NCBI GenBank assembly: GCA_008692225.1
Contig: VICG01000001.1
Coordinates: 1,538,501-1,602,500, forward strand
From: Monilinia fructicola
Taxonomy: Eukaryota > Ascomycota > Leotiomycetes > Helotiales > Sclerotiniaceae
DNA length: 64,000 bases
Reading direction: 5' to 3'
A program made the position numbers and the translations under genes. Positions 48,739 to 61,721 of the stretch are shown piece by piece. The notes beneath the pieces were generated by a model that saw only the letters and a list, made by a program, of their open reading frames with translations, ran no database searches and was not told the DNA's origin. Every line of letters begins with the position of its first letter. Position 1 is the stretch's first letter.

Positions 48739-50399
48739 TCGATCGACTTTGAGAATTCTCGATGGCGCAAGGGAGGAAATGGATGAGTGGAGGAGTGGAT
48801 GAGTGGGTGAGTGGGTGAGTGAGTGTGTAAGTGTATGGGTGAGTGAAAAGATAAGTGTACAGAGTATATATGTGTGTATGTATGTATGTATATGTATGTG
48901 TGTGTATATGTGTATATGTATATATAAATGAATGTATGTATGTATATACTAATCAGTAGATATGTAGATGTATGTATATTAGTAAATAAATAAATGTATG
49001 TATTCATCTATGGATGTATGTATCCATGGATATTCTGGCAAAAGCGTGTTTTCCACTAACCTTGGAAACTATTTGTGAATATCTAGGTAGGTCTAGGTGG
49101 CTGGGACATAATAGTACAATAACAATAATAATTCTTCATAACAATCCGTCAATCAATCAATTAGTTCCAGGTTAATCAATCAATCAATAATCTTGAATAC
49201 GAAGAATTTCGCCTTCAGCCCCTTCTTTTTTTAAACGAGTGAAGAATGGAAAGTATAGTAATAAGTGAAGAAAGGTTTGCAAATCTGCAAATACTATAAG
49301 AAAAGGTCTGTGAAAATGAATAAAAACTGGTACAGCTCTGTTATAGTATGAATGATAAAGAGAGGAATGGAGAAATGGAGAAATAGATAATTATAGTAGA
49401 TAGATGGATTCATACTCTGTAGACTGATAGATATAGTAGAGATTGATACATGTAAACTACCTAATACCTATGGATAAAATGAAGTAAGACGAAACGAACA
49501 AACGAACGATTTTGTTTTCTTCGTGATCTTCATAAAAATAATTATAAAGGACTACTAATTAGATAGGTAGATGATGGGTCTCTAGTACTGTAATAAATAT
49601 TGAGTGAAGGGTCATAATGAAGAGAGAAAGAACGGGTAAAAAATAATCATATAGACAGATACAGACAGATACAGACAGAGAGCTGCGGAATGCACAAAAT
49701 ACTCCATACCGTATGAAATATGTTGATTTGGGTAGGTAAATAGATAATTAGATAGATGCCGACTGTATACTTGTACTCCACACTCCATACATGATACTCC
49801 TTCCGTATGCTCACCGGGGATACATGGAGAAATATGATCACATTTGAATTTCACACATATTGCAAGTGTTCCAATGAGATGGCAAGAAATACTTGGTTGA
49901 ATGGTTGGGTTGAATCATGGTTGATTAGAAATTCCTAAAATGCCTACTTCATTCATGCATTCGTGTATTCGTGTATTCATACATTCATCCATTCTTCCAT
50001 TCTTCCATTGTTGCTAAGGGAAACAGAATCAATCATATGGCTAGTACCAATAGCCTATTTATTATTCTTTGTAAGCATTATATATATATATATATATATA
50101 TACATAATATATAATATATAATAAGTATACTTGTAGAATATTTACTGTATTTTACCCGTGTAGTATACTACTGTATAGTAGTAGGAAGTCGCTAACAACA
50201 GCAGATGCAAAGTTTAAAAAATCCTTCTTCTTCTCACGATACAGTTCATCATCAGTAGATCTGTGTAAATCTCCCATTCTTGGCCGCAAGAGTGTAATCC
50301 TTTGAACACTCTCTCAATACAACCTTCCTTGTAAGATTACCATTATCGATGGCATTCATTGATTGCTATAGAATAGTATTTCCACTCCCATGCCCCCCT

Positions 50400-50760
50400 T
50401 CATTTCGCAACGTTATACTCCTTTATTAAAACTTATAAATAAGGAAATTTATAATAGTAATTAGTTTATTATTAAAACGAATTTTAAAAAAGCAATTATT
50501 AAACCCTTAGATCTATTTTATATTCTTTTAAATTAAGGAATATAAAAATAAAGCGTTGTTTTTATTAAATTAATCTAATATAATAAAAAAGAAGTTAATT
50601 ATATAATTACTAAACGAATATATATTTAAATACTTTAATATAATTATATACTATATTATATATATATATATATATTAATTTAGAAAATATTCAAATTAAC
50701 TAAATGATTTTTAATAGAAATACTATATTTATAAATTATGCCTATTATATAAACTATGAA
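50400..50760. other. AT-rich island
   Basis: A strongly AT-rich block made largely of TTAAT/ATAAT words with a TA run at about 50654-50674. No coding remnant or terminal inverted repeats seen. It resembles the island at 38706-39110. Confidence 0.55.
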
Positions 50761-53678
50761 AATGAAAATGAAAATGAAAATGAAAACTAATTAGCTAAAT
50801 GTCTCTATTTACCTCTTTCGAATCTCGACATCTTCGGATGTATTACTCATCATGAGATTGGTATTGGTATTGGTGTTGGCACATGTATCTGTACTTGTAT
50901 CCTGCCGATGATGCAAGATGATGCGTCACGAGATATCCAAGAGATCTTCTGCCCTTAAGGTTTTCCCGTATGGATTAATCACAATAATTGGACTTCAATC
51001 TTTTTTTAGGCACGAGGTACGCGCTCCACCGTGAGAGTCAAAAGACAGGGGGAAATACGAGGGAGGTTGCGCCAACCGATGCTCTGCCACCAATAATGGA
51101 TGCCATTCGGAGGAAATCCCACCTTTTCAGTCACTTTGGTTTGTGAATCGTCGGTCTACGGTATCAGTCTGTAGGAGGTACAGTAGTAGGTACCATAGGT
51201 ACTAGGTAGGTACTTATTCTGTACTTATATTATTGTGGTGTTACGATATTTAGGTTGGGTATCGATCTAACGAATTATAAATACAATGCAAACTCGTATT
51301 CAAAAGGTTTACATAGGTAGGTAGGTAGTCAGTAGGTAGGTACTGAAGAAAAGATGATGAAATAACAAAATCCTCCCTATCTAGTCGAGTACGATCTGGT
51401 TTCCAATTGCTTTTCACATGATTCGATTTACATTAGATGAGAATTGAATTGATCTCAAATCATGTCATCTCATATCATATCATATCATATCATGAAAGGG
51501 GTACCACTATGGTCCTCCTCCTGTCGATTACGTAAGTATTTAGCCGACAGACCCTGGATCAACTTTTCAACGCTACTGTACAGTGTACTGTGACTATCCA
51601 GGTCTTGAGGTTTGACGGAGGGGAGGGATTCTCCGCATTCGACATCCATGTCGTTGTCTTAGAATGATCGCCACAAAATCGGGAGCGGAAAGGTTAAAAT
51701 ACTGATTGGCATTCTTATAGTTTCTAAGGATTGTTAGCCGTTATATTGTGATGGTCTATCTTCATCTTCATCTTCCTCTTCAACATAAACATCATCATCA
51801 TCATCATCATCACCGTCGTCGTCGTCATGAATCCTTCTTACTGAAACAGTCACGCTCAACTTTATCATATCCTACGGCGACTCCTATCTGTTCCAATGAG
51901 TTTAAGGTTCTGAGATACTAAATTAGTCCTTTCTAGCTCTCCTTTCTTATGAACTAGGTATCATAATGGTACCTCACTAGGCAGTACTTCAACTAGAACA
52001 ACCACAAGCGACATCTCTCGAGTACTGTAGTTACGGAGTACACTTTGGCCCTTCGTACTCGTTTCTCCTAGCATCAAACTACGCCCTACCTATTTTCCAC
52101 GAATGTGTGGGCCTTTCTTCCTGAACTCGTAACTCAGCCTCAGTATATGATGATTATTATAGCTGATCTCAGCGCTTGTGGCCTTGGTATTGGTGACTTG
52201 GGAACGATCCAGGTACAATGACCGAAGATGCAGGCGTGCGCAGGCGTGCCCGCAAGGAGAGTCGGGATTGGCTGACTCAAATCGTCTTGTTTGGGGTTTC
52301 AACCCCCGAAAAGAGATGCGGCGTAAAAGGAGACGAGATGGCTGGCGATGGCAATGAAGCGATGTGAGTTATGACCTTCCCGAAGAATCTCACACTTACA
52401 GCAATAGGCAGCTAAGATTTTCCAGAATGAGAGGCTAAAAATGACACTTGATCTTTTTAGGTAGTTGATTTGATGCTTATTAGTAAACCATCTACTGTAG
52501 GTGTACTAGTATGCTGCAATAACCGTAAACTTCACATAACTCCGTATACAGATGCTATTACACAATTGATATCTATTCATACTGGAAAGAAGATTCAAAC
52601 ACACAGATCGATATAAAACCATTATATCGAAACATGTGTTTCGTAATATACCACCTTCCCCTTCCTTACCTTACCTTACCTTACCTTACCTTGCCTACTA
52701 GTTAGGTATCTAGGTACATAACTACTGTACTACATACATACATACCGTAGTTGGATGATGAATAATCAAGTCCTACTGTACGTAACACTTTCTTGCATCA
52801 ACATCCATAACCCATTGCGCGTTTCTCTCCTCTGCATGATATTCCACTTTTCCATGTCGCTAGCAATACAGAGTACAATCAACACACACTACAGAACTAC
52901 TTACTGTACTTCACCTTCAAGCGACCAGGAGATCTTGAAAGAAAACCGGAACTGGAATACGATGCAATGCAATGCCATGCGATGCGATGCGATGCAAACG
53001 ATGAACGGATTCCTTCTCTTTGCTCGTCAATTCCGATCGTTGGAGTTGTAATAGATAGGCATGCAGAGGGGCTTCTATTCTTCATGCGGTATCACGTTAA
53101 GATACCTACCTAGGTACGTACCTACATGCATCTATCAAAGAAGAACAAGAAGAAGAAGAACAAGAAGAACAGGAAGAAGAAGAAAAGAGAAGGACTAGTA
53201 ATAATCATCAGGTACCTACCTACCCAGTCCTTAATTTTAGTTACTTGTGCTCCGTACAGAATACATCCATAACAGCAAATTACCCATACCATACTGTACT
53301 ACAGTATGTACGCATTGCATACGCATTGGACGACACACACAAAATCCCGGATCTTTTCAAAGCGCCATCAACCACTGTGTTGGGTGCCGTTGATACATTT
53401 ATGGTTTACGAGGTTCAAAGCGAACCGAATCATCTGGGCAGCGAAATGTTGTTAGTGAGGTATTGAGACTTCCTTTCTTCCTTTTGGCTTCGATTGGAGG
53501 AGTGGTTGTTACTGTTGGATGGGCTGCGTGCTGTATATTTGGATGGATGGATGGATGTGTATTTGTATCCATGGATATTAGTATACTACTGGATTTGGAT
53601 TGAGAGAGGAGAGCTTGGATGGAGGTTCGTTTCCCCGCAGCTTAAGTTTTCCTTCTTATTTTAACGCTTGACGCTTCT

Positions 53679-53933
<255 letters not shown>

Positions 53934-54348
53934 AGTAATAATATAATGATAATGATGATAATGATAATGATGATAATAATAATACTTTCATGTATATATG
54001 TATTGATATATTTCCCTACACATCCTCTCTAGAAATTCGCACCGTCGGTCAATACCACTCCCGTATTTAGTATTTTCCGGTTTGATCAATTATCGCACCA
54101 GACGGGTTCAAGCATCATAACACGCACGCACTTTAAACTTCTGGTAAGTCAACTTTTAGTCAAACTTAATTTATATGCAAGCAAGGGTTTATCGAGAGCT
54201 CTTTTATGGAGATCCAAGTAGTTCAAGGTTACCTACTGTAGCTGCTTTATACCAATACGGCACAATCATATCGTCCGTCCACTTACACGACAAGCCCCAA
54301 TGATGAGAGAGGAGGGAGGGTTGACGTCTTGAGGGAGAGAGGGGGAGT

Positions 54349-54394
<46 letters not shown>

Positions 54395-55571
54395 AAGAGA
54401 GAGAGAGAGAGCGCACAAGAGGATGAGAGAGTTTCTAATTCTGACGTGCGTGCGACAACAGCATTCCTGCAATATCTTCATTCCTTCGTTCCATCGCGCC
54501 AACCTTTTATAGTCAACAACCAACAACGACATCAACAACCAATAATCGAAGACAGAGCCACCAAAATATTCCTATTCTCTCTTCTTGTCCACGAAAACCT
54601 TTTTTGAGAACATTGTTGGGTGACCAGTGGAATAAACGTCCTTGACCCATCAGCCGCACTTACCTGCACATCAACCCACCCAAGAAAATACCACCCACTA
54701 TTACTGTACTCTCCCCCCCCGGAATAAATGTTAAAGTATGGGTCGGCCCATATAAATCTAGCAAATAGTTTTTATCATTGGACCTCGATTTTGCCACAGC
54801 TCAAGGATAAAAATTTGCTAAATTCCACCCTGATTCAACTAAAAGATCAAAATCTGGCTTGTGCAAAGGATTATAACCAATCAGATGAAGCAAACTGGGG
54901 AGGATCCATCAATTAACATTTATTCCGGGGGGGGGAGAGTATGTACTGTGCTTTACCCTTACTGCCGGAGGCATATTAAATTCCAGGGTCGCAGCAGGGG
55001 TAGATTTCCAAAATATTACACTTCGCAGTTGCACCCGTTTTGATGCTCCGAAAGCAACAAGAATAAGGTTACCGCCACGGATACATTCCTTCTTTGTGTT
55101 CGATCAGATTTCATTTGGAATTTGAGGGGAAATTAGAACATTTGATCATTTTATCCAACAGCCAGAGAAAGGTATCACCGGTAAGATCCTACTACCTTGT
55201 ACAGTCACATAATTCCTCCTGGGAGATCTATGACACCATCCCACCCCATACTGATTCACATTTCCGTAGATCAAGCTAGTCGTTTGTAACGCCTCTGATC
55301 TACCACCACACTCGTTTGCCTTCCTTCTCAAGAATATACGATTGCACAAGTCTTTAAGAAACAAACACATTCGCAGAACGAATCCTCAACATTTCTCCGC
55401 AACTTCCTCTTCCTGCCTCGGCACACAATAAATCTCCAACCACCACGGCGCAACGTGATCTCCGGAAAGCACGGAGATATTCCAAAGAGAATCATCTGAG
55501 CACGTCCAGTGGAGTTTGGGTGGAGTTGTGTCAAGCTGCGGGTCGAAGGTTGAGCAATACGGAATTTGACC
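53934..55571. other. Intergenic region, leader of the Skt5-like gene
   Basis: No gene recognised. A compound GT/GA microsatellite spans about 54330-54412. C8 (about 54713-54720) and G8 (about 54928-54935) runs occur. The final 300 bp probably include the 5' leader of the Sel1-repeat gene. Confidence 0.55.
54331..54412. repeat. Compound GA/GT microsatellite
   Basis: A purine-rich GGGA tract, a short GT run and a longer GA run in succession, in non-coding DNA. Confidence 0.9.
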
Positions 55572-57725
55572 ATGCCAACCCAGGTTGCAACCCCCCCTGG
55601 TCCCGAAGGCCGCAGAAGAGCTTCCTCTAAAGGGTCACCTTCCGGATATTTTGACGGAGAAGATTCGAAAGAAAACAATACTGGGCGAAAATCAGTTCCA
55701 CCATCACCTCCTGCTGGAAGAATTCAAGGATCGCCAATGACTCCAACCAAACTCAATATACAACGACAGTCTCGTCAGTCGCAGATCGAGAGCGAGGACT
55801 CGACTGTCTGGGAATCACATAAGCCGCACGAACATGATCATTCTCAGCAGTCAGTGTTCTTGCCAGTAACTGCTGAAATGCCATACCGAACTCCGCCACC
55901 GCCGCCAACAACCAATACAGAGCCTTCGCAGGAGCAAGAACTGAGAACGTCGGGGGAATTGTCTTCGGCATCAAGAACCTCGTCTGAGAATTCGTCAGGC
56001 TATCAGACCCGACTTGGAAATGGAATTCCTGAGCGACTCGATGAAAACGAGGCAGATGCAGATGAGCAATCAGTTCCCCAACTACAATATTATCATCAGA
56101 CTTCAATGACTCCGAATCATCGAGCTTCTATGCCCATCGGCCCAAGTTCAAATGATTTCGCAGATGCAGGTGCTTTGGTAAATCGCCACTTGACTCCTAA
56201 TTCCACATATGGCAGGCATTCTTCGAATAATTCAAGTCAAAGACCATTGTCTGCATACTCTGACCTTGGTGGTAGAAATCGTTCACCCGTCAATGGCCCT
56301 AACTCACCCACTTGGAACGGGCGTGCCGGATCCGCTAACTCGGGGCGGTCTGGTGATAGGCCGATGTCGTATATTGATCTCGCCAATATGCCCTACACGA
56401 GGCAACATGCACCAGGTCCAATTTCACTCGACAATTCACAGCTGAGAACTGTCGTAGGGTCAAATGCGTCGTTGCTTAGTGCACAAAAGACACTAGAGAT
56501 GTATCGGCAAAACGCCAAGAAATCCAGCAGTTCGGAAATACAATATTCATTTGCCATATTTTTAATACAAGCAGCTCAAGAAGCCGGCCTAAACGTAGAG
56601 GATGACACACCGCGCAAAGCTAGCCCAAAGCCGGGTCGCAATAGCCCGTACGTCGAAAATGAACCCGCCACGCCACAAAACCTACTGCGCGAAGCGAAGA
56701 GTATTCTACAAAAGTTGGCCGATCGAGGGTATCCATTTGCACAATATTATCTAGCTGATGGCTATTCTTCGGGGCTCTTTAGCAAGGGAAAACCAGATCA
56801 CAATACGGCTTTCCCGCTGTTCGTTTCAGCAAGCAAACACGGCCATGCTGAGTCGGGTTATCGAGCTGCCTTGTGTTATGAATTTGGATGGGGTTGTAGG
56901 ATCGACGCCGCCAAAGCAGTGCAATTTTACCGAGCAGCGGCAGCTAAAAATCATCCCGGAGCCATGACTCGTCTCGGCCGAGCCTGTCTTTCTGGTGACC
57001 TTGGTTTCGATAGATATAAGGAGGGACTTAAATGGCTGAAACGAGCTACCGAATCAGCTGATACTCAGTACAATGCGGCACCATATCATCTTGGCTTATT
57101 ATACGAGACTGGCTATGGAGAGGATCTTTTTAAAGACGAAGCTTATGCAGCTGAGCTTTTCACTCAAGCAGCCGAATTGGGAAATGCTGATGCTTCATTT
57201 AAACTGGGTGACGCATACGAGCATGGAAAGCTTTCATGTCCTCGAGATCCAGCTTTAAGTGTGCATTTCTACAACGGAGCAGCGGAGGCTGGTAACCCCC
57301 ATGCAATGATGGCGTTGTGTGCTTGGTATTTGGTCGGTGCCGAACCTGTACTTGAAAAGGATGAGAATGAGGCATACGAATGGGCACGACGGGCAGCTGA
57401 ATTGAGTATGTTTCCTACATTATTCATCTACGAATCTTTAATTAATCATATTACAGATCTTACTAAAGCAGAGTATGCTATGGGGTATTTTACAGAGATG
57501 GGTATTGGATGCCGACGCGATCCGCTCGAAGCTAACGTTTTGTACGTCAAAGCTGCTGAATCCGGCGATGAACGAGCGAAACATCGACTTGCCAAGATTC
57601 GAGCAGCTGCATCAGGGGGCACACCTATGGAAGTTGCACCGCCAAGAAATTCTGCCAAAATTAAGAAAGATGCTTCGGTAGTCAACAAGCCGGGGAAGGA
57701 TGAGAAAGAGTGTGTGGTCATGTGA
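55572..57725 (+). CDS. Sel1-repeat chitin synthase activator (Skt5/Chs4-like) with CAAX terminus
   Basis: Two exons fit: 55572-57405 and 57457-57725. The 51-nt intron (GTATGT...ACAG) happens to be open in frame but interrupts the repeat AAELNLTKAEYAMGYF. The protein is about 700 aa. The N-terminal half is Ser/Pro/Asn-rich and disordered. The C-terminal half, from about residue 370, is a series of Sel1 repeats (AESGYRAALCYEFGWGC, PGAMTRLGRACLSGDLG, APYHLGLLYETGYG, ASFKLGDAYEHGKL, AMMALCAWYLVG). It ends CVVM, a CAAX prenylation box. Yeast Skt5/Chs4 has the same layout, including farnesylation, and activates and localises chitin synthase III. The catalytic partner class (class IV) is encoded about 8 kb away. 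I am sure of the domains and fairly sure of the family. Confidence 0.88.
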   Translation: MPTQVATPPGPEGRRRASSKGSPSGYFDGEDSKENNTGRKSVPPSPPAGRIQGSPMTPTKLNIQRQSRQSQIESEDSTVWESHKPHEHDHSQQSVFLPVTAEMPYRTPPPPPTTNTEPSQEQELRTSGELSSASRTSSENSSGYQTRLGNGIPERLDENEADADEQSVPQLQYYHQTSMTPNHRASMPIGPSSNDFADAGALVNRHLTPNSTYGRHSSNNSSQRPLSAYSDLGGRNRSPVNGPNSPTWNGRAGSANSGRSGDRPMSYIDLANMPYTRQHAPGPISLDNSQLRTVVGSNASLLSAQKTLEMYRQNAKKSSSSEIQYSFAIFLIQAAQEAGLNVEDDTPRKASPKPGRNSPYVENEPATPQNLLREAKSILQKLADRGYPFAQYYLADGYSSGLFSKGKPDHNTAFPLFVSASKHGHAESGYRAALCYEFGWGCRIDAAKAVQFYRAAAAKNHPGAMTRLGRACLSGDLGFDRYKEGLKWLKRATESADTQYNAAPYHLGLLYETGYGEDLFKDEAYAAELFTQAAELGNADASFKLGDAYEHGKLSCPRDPALSVHFYNGAAEAGNPHAMMALCAWYLVGAEPVLEKDENEAYEWARRAAELSMFPTLFIYESLINHITDLTKAEYAMGYFTEMGIGCRRDPLEANVLYVKAAESGDERAKHRLAKIRAAASGGTPMEVAPPRNSAKIKKDASVVNKPGKDEKECVVM

Positions 57726-59897
57726 ATGACAATTCAAAAATATTTATTTTCCCATTCCTGGGAGAGGAGAAAAGCATAGGACGATTCTACTGCGCCAATT
57801 AGTTTCAAACGTCTAATAATTATCCGAACAACAACTTGGGATCTATCGCAAGTAACATGGCTCCGACTTCTGACCATAGGGAGAAGAGGACTTGTTGGCA
57901 TTGAGGGTGCTATGAAAGTCGCGATGGGAGCAATTCACCTCTGAACTAAAGGTGCGGTATGCATCTTGCAGGACACCATTCGAATGAATTGGGCAAGGGT
58001 GGATTTTTTTCGCGTTTGAAACGTTGCATGCGAGGCGTTTTTTTTCAATACAATGAGGGGCGTCTTTTTAATGTTTCATCATTTTTGAAGGACAGTAGGA
58101 GTTTATTTCTTTCTATAGCATTGATGGTCTTTGCATTTGGGTGAGGGGCCATAGTTTGAGAGGAGCAATTGTAGTTCTTTTAGAAAATGGGGATAGAGGC
58201 AGTAAGTGGAGAATAACCGCTAACCTTGGAAGAAGCAAATGTATGTGAGAGGTAAAATGATGGGGGGTTTAGTGTACAATTGGTATACTGGTGAAGCGAA
58301 TTGGTTGTGGATGAAATGATACGGAGTGAATGGAGTGAAATGGATTGATTTGGGTTGGGCATGAATGGATGGATGGATGGATGGATGGATGGACAAATGG
58401 ACAAATGGACAAACGAATGAATGGGAAAAGATAGTGATAGTTTTAATGCCACTCAAATATAATGAAATCAAATGACTGATGTAATCCATATTTTGTTCTG
58501 TTCTGTTCTGTTCTGTTTTCTTTTGAATAAATGCCTTCGGGAATGAATGAAAGGATGGATCTTATGAGTATGTAGAGTACCATCTCTTCCATACTTTCAC
58601 AACACCATCTTCTCTTAGCCTTCCCTATTATCATATTAGCAGAGGATCTCCACAAACCCATAATACATACAATAAATATACTGATAACGTATAGTCCACG
58701 GGTATCTCTATACCTACCTAAATAGTATCTACACACTCTTACACGGTGTACACCCAACCTGTGAACATACATGATGTATGGATGGATGGATGGATGGATA
58801 TCCATACATCTCCAGGGCAATCTATGTATGTATGTATGATATATTGGATCGACCGAACGATCCATTCTATAAAATAGGCATTACAGTAAGTATTGTATAT
58901 GGTTAGTTGTGGGCGAAATCGAGATCTTTATACATCGACGTTTTCCGAGGTATCTAGGGACTTGGATTTGGATTTCGATGCTTGGGGATGGATGTGTTTG
59001 GGGATAATTATGGAATGGAATGGAATGGTTTTGATGTTGGGTGTAGCTGGAATTGTGTATTGTGTATTGTTGGTTTATGTTCTTTGGGTGTGTATGTATG
59101 TATGTATGTATATATGTATGTATGTATATGTATATATATATGTAGTGATGCTTAGGTAATAATAGTGATCGTATATATACCTAGTATATAACCTATATAT
59201 ACGATTCTCCTTAACCTTAGAAGTTGGAACTAAGAAAAAGATAAGATTATTGATGGATTATCTGACTGATTACTTGAGTAGATTAGATTTTATATTTATC
59301 ATACTAGTATTATATTTGATGAATAACAAATGACGTCGGGTTCTAAACGCAAGGTTGTTTTTGAGATACTTTTCATTTGTCCGAATGTTATTCGCGAGCG
59401 ACGTGGTGTGTGTGTGGGGGGGAGGGAGGAGCTTGGTTACAATATAGAAAATTATATACGGATAGTGCCTGGAGCTGGAGAGGCTGAGACAGCTGGATGC
59501 GGTGTGGAGATCCCTCTGGATGGTGTACTCGAGTATACCTAGGAATATTGTGTATATGCTGTACGGAGATTAGTTATGTATATCACCAAGGGGATTTACA
59601 TATAGGAGATGGGAGATGGGAGATGGGAGACGGGATGTAAAATATTAGATACGACATACATCACCCCAAAACCCAAATCCTTTCACCATCTCATTCTTTC
59701 TCCGGCAAGAGTTTTAACACTACACTAGCTGGAAGATGTTGGGTTTCATTGCGTCTTTCTTTTTCTGTCTCCGGAGTACTAGGTATGTCTCAGTATATCT
59801 TTATCATATTGGTGTATTAGAAGAAAATAAATTTTCAAAATATCTACAGTTCATGGGCAAATTGCACAAGAACATCATCTAAAATTACATCGAAGCT
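57726..59897. other. Convergent intergenic region with GGAT and TATG repeats
   Basis: About 2.2 kb without a supported gene, between the Skt5-like gene (plus) and the MFS gene (minus). Repeats include GGAT (about 58366-58392 and 58778-58799), a TTCTG pentamer (about 58494-58517), TATG/TGTA (about 59093-59143) and GGGAGAT (about 59606-59634). Confidence 0.55.
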
Positions 59898-61721
59898 CTA
59901 ATGCGCAAACCTGAAATCCAACCGCGAACTACCCGTCTCCTTGGTGTTCCTCTTGTAGTCGCGCTGTTCTTCAGGCGTCATGGCACTCCATACCTTTTCC
60001 CTACTTCGATTCCTCATCACGTAATAGACCTTGGTGAGTAAGAATAGGGCGATACTGGCGATGTTGATAATGATCAATTGCGTGTTTCCCCGATGATAGA
60101 GCGGCTTGTCATCCGCTCTGTAGATGAAGTTTCCGCAGATGTTTCCAAGTTGGACTGCCATGTTGTACATAGCAGAGGATACCGATCGAGTGCCTACGTT
60201 GTTGGCGTTTTTTCGACGTCCATCCGACGAGAATGGCGTGACAGTAGGGATAGGAGAGGAGGACCGTGACGAGTGCGTAAGTGTCCCAAGCTTTGATCCC
60301 TGCGCCAGGCCAGAAGCGAAGCGCAATGACACATGGAAGGGTCCATATAGGTTGTAACATGGAAACGAGAGTTCTCTCGTTGGTGCGCTCAGAGAGTTGT
60401 GTGATGAGAAGTAAAGTGATGATGTGGAAGACTGAATATGGAATTGTCAACAAGTTGGTGTTGAAGGTGCTAAAACCCAAGTTTTTCAATGTGAGGGTGA
60501 TGTAAGAAGTGGGAGGTTGTTGGGGGATATATGCAATCAAGCCGATAGCGTATAAGGGCCAGAGATCGTAATCCTTGGCCGCGTCCCAGAGTCTCTTTAG
60601 AGTGATAGCTTCACGATTGTGCATATCGCCTTTTGAAGGATCATCTCGAAGAACTCGATTGACAACGATTGATATCTCACGATCCGTAAACCAGCCATTA
60701 GGTCTAAACCATGCCTTTGTTTGTACCGCAGATGCTGGCATCATAAAGAACGAAGCAAGGCCTACGAGCAAGGTAATCAATCCCTCGATTAGGAAAAGCC
60801 AACGCCAACCTGCCCAACCTGCTACACCTCTGAGATGGAGCAAAGCAAAAGCAAGAATTGATGTAATGATAGTAGTCGCAGAAAGTGCAGTCCAAAAGAA
60901 GCTAAGTCGAATAGGGAGTTCTTTAGATGTGTAAAAGTATGATAACCACAAAACAATATCTGGGATAAACCCGCCCTATCAATCGGTGAGCTTCAGCTTG
61001 TCAAGCTCAAATCTTACGATGGTACTTACCTCAAGCATGCCTAGTATACTTCTTGTAGCATAAAACCCAGGTCTACCTTTGATTGCACATTGCGACATCG
61101 CAACTATCGACCAAAGAGTTATTTGCATTGGAATCCACCTATCGGGTCCAATCTTTTTGGAGATCAATTGCGAGGGTAGTTCAGCAAGTAAGAACGAGAT
61201 GAGAAATATTTGGTTTCCAGTATTATAATCTTTTGAAACATTAGTCGCGAACAATCTCTCACTGAAGGGAATTGTGGCCAACACACCATTTGTAGACAAG
61301 CCTAGATCATTCAACAAATTATCCGCGACGGCCTGTACCAAATTGCCACGGTCTACCTGTAGGCCGAAGAACATCACACACTAGATCGATATCAGAAATG
61401 ATCCAAAAGGCTCTGAGATCCCAAACTTACAGCCCAGAGACAAACTCGCCAGTCTAACCGTCGAACAAGTCGGCGCTCCTCCTCCTCATTCCAGGTAAAA
61501 TCCGGATCAAAAAAGTGCCTGCATTCGTATTGTGATTTCTCATAGACTTCAGTCCAGTGCTCTCTGACATCGGGGTCGAGGAAAGGATTCTTAACAATTG
61601 CTGATCCATCTTCATCCGAGTCTGATGTATCAGCGACAAAAGTTGTGTTTTTGGCTGGAACTGGGTCTCCAAATGTTGTTACCTCCTCATACGGGAGGGT
61701 GCCTGGTTTTGCGTGAGGCAT
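59898..61721 (-). CDS. MFS transporter of the DAL5/allantoate-permease family, one frameshift
   Basis: Plasma-membrane anion:proton symporter family (ACS/DAL5). Minus-strand exons fit as 61721-61431, 61380-61287, 61229-61030 and 60975-59898. Introns rejoin VCLWA-CVMFFGLQVDRGN, LSTN-DYNTGNQ and LGMLE-GGFIPD. The result would be about 553 aa. Typical features are ELPSQLISKKIGPDRWIPMQ, a Trp-rich loop-helix (GVAGWAGWRWLFLIEG) and NANNVGTRSVSSAMYNM. An extra A (T-run 60208-60213 on the plus strand) breaks the frame between GWTSK and NANNVG. The start is uncertain: ATG 61721 is used, but MSKVAEDKLESEN from ATG 61761 would join if one base near 61722 were extra. The substrate is not readable; the adjacent TauD-type gene suggests a sulfonate or similar small organic anion. 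Confidence 0.83.

Larger units (their letters stand above)
47950..53678. other. Gene-poor, repeat-rich region upstream of chitin synthase
   Basis: About 5.7 kb with no gene I can support. It includes GGAT runs (about 48335-48380), a TGTA/TATG-rich stretch (about 48870-49025), a TA run (50079-50102), an AT-rich island (about 50400-50760), ATGAAA repeats (50756-50786), CATAT repeats (about 51468-51493), CCTTA repeats (about 52662-52692) and GAA-rich DNA (about 53135-53190). The right frame at 53245-53466 is not recognisable. The first 1 kb is probably the chitin synthase promoter and leader. Confidence 0.55.
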